Made by a program: the position numbers and the translations under genes
Notes under the pieces: model-generated
Told to the model about the DNA's origin: nothing
The model's database searches: none
Seen by the model: only the letters and a program-made list of their open reading frames with translations
Part shown: piece by piece, positions 62,694-64,000 of the stretch
Layout of the letters: each line of letters starts with the position of its first letter
How positions within the stretch are numbered: the stretch's first letter is position 1
Assembly (NCBI GenBank): GCA_054601695.1
Contig: BAAHQB010000097.1
Location: forward strand, 124,001-188,000
Origin: Amorphochlora amoebiformis
Taxonomy: Eukaryota; Cercozoa; Chlorarachniophyceae
Length of the DNA: 64,000 nucleotides
Direction: 5' to 3'

Positions 62694-63553
62694 TGGATCA
62701 GCTCGTCGGGTGCCGGGCTAATTGACACGTGTTCTCCTCTACGGTGCTAACGGGGATTACTAGGAATCCCGGTAAGTTAAGACATAATAAAGATAAATTC
62801 GGCAGTGGGGAATTGAAAGCTCCCAAGGAGCCCCCCCTTTTCTCTTCCCCGTTCATCCGTTTATCGATACTTAACCCCTTAATTTTGAGCTCATCTCTCA
62901 CATATAATTTTACACATCCTATAAATATCCGAATATCGGTGGGGGAGGCTGGCTGAGAAGAGTCACGAAAAGGTGGATAAGCCCAAATTTCGGAGCCCAG
63001 GTATTTTCAGACTTGGATTCCGAGACGGATGGCGTCCGGACATGCCAGTGTATCCGGCCTCCCAGCGCCAGGTACGGAGTGACCCCAACCGTATCAAATC
63101 TTAATTCCGAATGAAACCCTCTAACCGGTTTTTACAGGACTATTTCGGCAACAAGAAATGGCGCGAAAACCGAAAATGGCGTCGGGCCGGGGTTGGGATT
63201 CTGGTATTGTGTCTTTTTTTGAAGGGAAAATCTTCGATTAAAGGATTGGGGAGTGGGTTGATTAAAGATGCCAGGCAAGAGGGGGGGGGGACAGAAGGGG
63301 GGGGGGATGCGGCGGAGCTTAGGCGACTGCTAATGGAGAGGAAGGAGTTGAAGTTGAAGGCGTAAGTTTGTGTGTTTGTGTACGTTTAGCGTATGTGTGG
63401 GTATGTATTTTGTTTTTTTTTTCTCGTTATTATATTTGCGTAAGTGTATTCGTATACACACACATATATATGAACACAGATATTTTTTACATGTAAGTGT
63501 GCTAGTATGAAGGTGTATTCAGTGTAATATGTATTTACATATATGTGTACATG

Positions 63554-63594
<41 letters not shown>

Positions 63595-63638
63595 ATATAC
63601 AGGTACTTATACATAAACAAAGATGTACATTTACATAT

Positions 63639-63678
<40 letters not shown>

Positions 63679-63691
63679 CATACACATATTA

Positions 63692-63766
<75 letters not shown>

Positions 63767-63809
63767 TATACATACACATATACACATATACACACATACA
63801 CACACACAC

Positions 63810-63878
<69 letters not shown>

Positions 63879-64000
63879 GTGTGTATGTATATATGTACAT
63901 TGTATGAATCCACATACATTTACAACATAAATTCATACTTTAGATCTGAACATTATGTATATGCCAAGATTGAAAGGCCGACAATACGCGTTTACAACAT
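62514..64000 (+). CDS. unrecognised single-TM protein, 3' end outside window
   Basis: Exons 62514-62618, 62677-62709, 62961-63071 (or from 62958), 63138-63361 and 63944 onward. The later exons are firm: [20 protein letters not shown], then [16 protein letters not shown] followed by [12 protein letters not shown], a likely membrane segment after a basic stretch, then Gly/Lys and an [15 protein letters not shown] helix; GTAAGT donor at 63362. The start is inferred: no ATG lies between 62693 and 62960, so [10 protein letters not shown] at 62514 is the best start with phase 0 throughout. An overlapping frame from ATG 62507 is also open. Its exon 2 overlaps exon 1 of the opposite ubiquitin-like gene. 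No family recognised. Confidence 0.6.

Noticed and set aside
62777-62950. Open plus-strand frame as an exon of the last gene
   Set aside because: It could only be joined through implausibly short introns (about 21 bp) or off phase; treated as intron, though a coding role is not excluded.

Overview
This is a nuclear eukaryotic window, most likely from an intron-dense protist. The evidence is interrupted genes with GT-AG introns, a heterotrimeric G-protein alpha subunit, pentatricopeptide (PPR) and RRM domains, a ubiquitin-like fold, RS/RGG domains and TTAGGG-type interstitial telomeric repeats. I cannot name the species. A secondary-plastid alga such as a chlorarachniophyte or stramenopile is possible because of the PPR style, but that is inference only.

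Most of the DNA is TA dinucleotide array. Long open frames of Tyr/Ile (or Cys/Val, Thr/His) are translations of TA, TG or CA repeats and are not genes. Nearly every short non-TA island that I read carefully is an exon. It is bounded by AG before and GT after, and its frame and splice phase match the next island. Linking islands by phase gives eight genes.

Layout: (1) minus strand, 371-3586, an RGG/RS-rich protein that runs off the left edge. (2) plus, 3609-11711, a 14-exon type II membrane glycosyltransferase resembling family GT34, start codon 22 bp from gene 1. (3) plus, 12498-15486, an unrecognised protein, 5' end not found. (4) minus, 16077-17290, a two-exon G alpha subunit. (5) plus, 17590-18239, a small signal-anchored Cys-containing protein. 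(6) plus, 19387-57839, one PPR-RRM gene of about 64 exons (mean 53 nt) giving about 1139 residues over 38.5 kb. (7) minus, 58401-62693, a ten-exon ubiquitin-like-domain protein with an acidic tail. (8) plus, 62514-64000 and beyond, an unrecognised one-TM protein whose 5' exons overlap gene 7 antisense.

The striking signal is the introns. They contain TA arrays, degenerate telomeric repeats (TTAGGG and CCCTAA), a dispersed motif ending in CATGTCTTAG, four copies of a tRNA-like SINE, and repeated decayed copies of exon edges with their splice sites. Telomere-type repeats sit directly at splice sites: GTTAGG serves as a 5' splice site, and CTAAC plus TTAG/CAG serve as branch-point and 3' splice site. 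The two convergent gene junctions (15487-16076, 57840-58400) have no long TA arrays or telomeric tracts. The window looks like a natural record of intron birth and growth through telomeric-repeat acquisition and tandem duplication across exon-intron borders.

All exon models were read by eye without transcripts. Internal exons are well supported by phase agreement; first exons and a few micro-exons are less certain.
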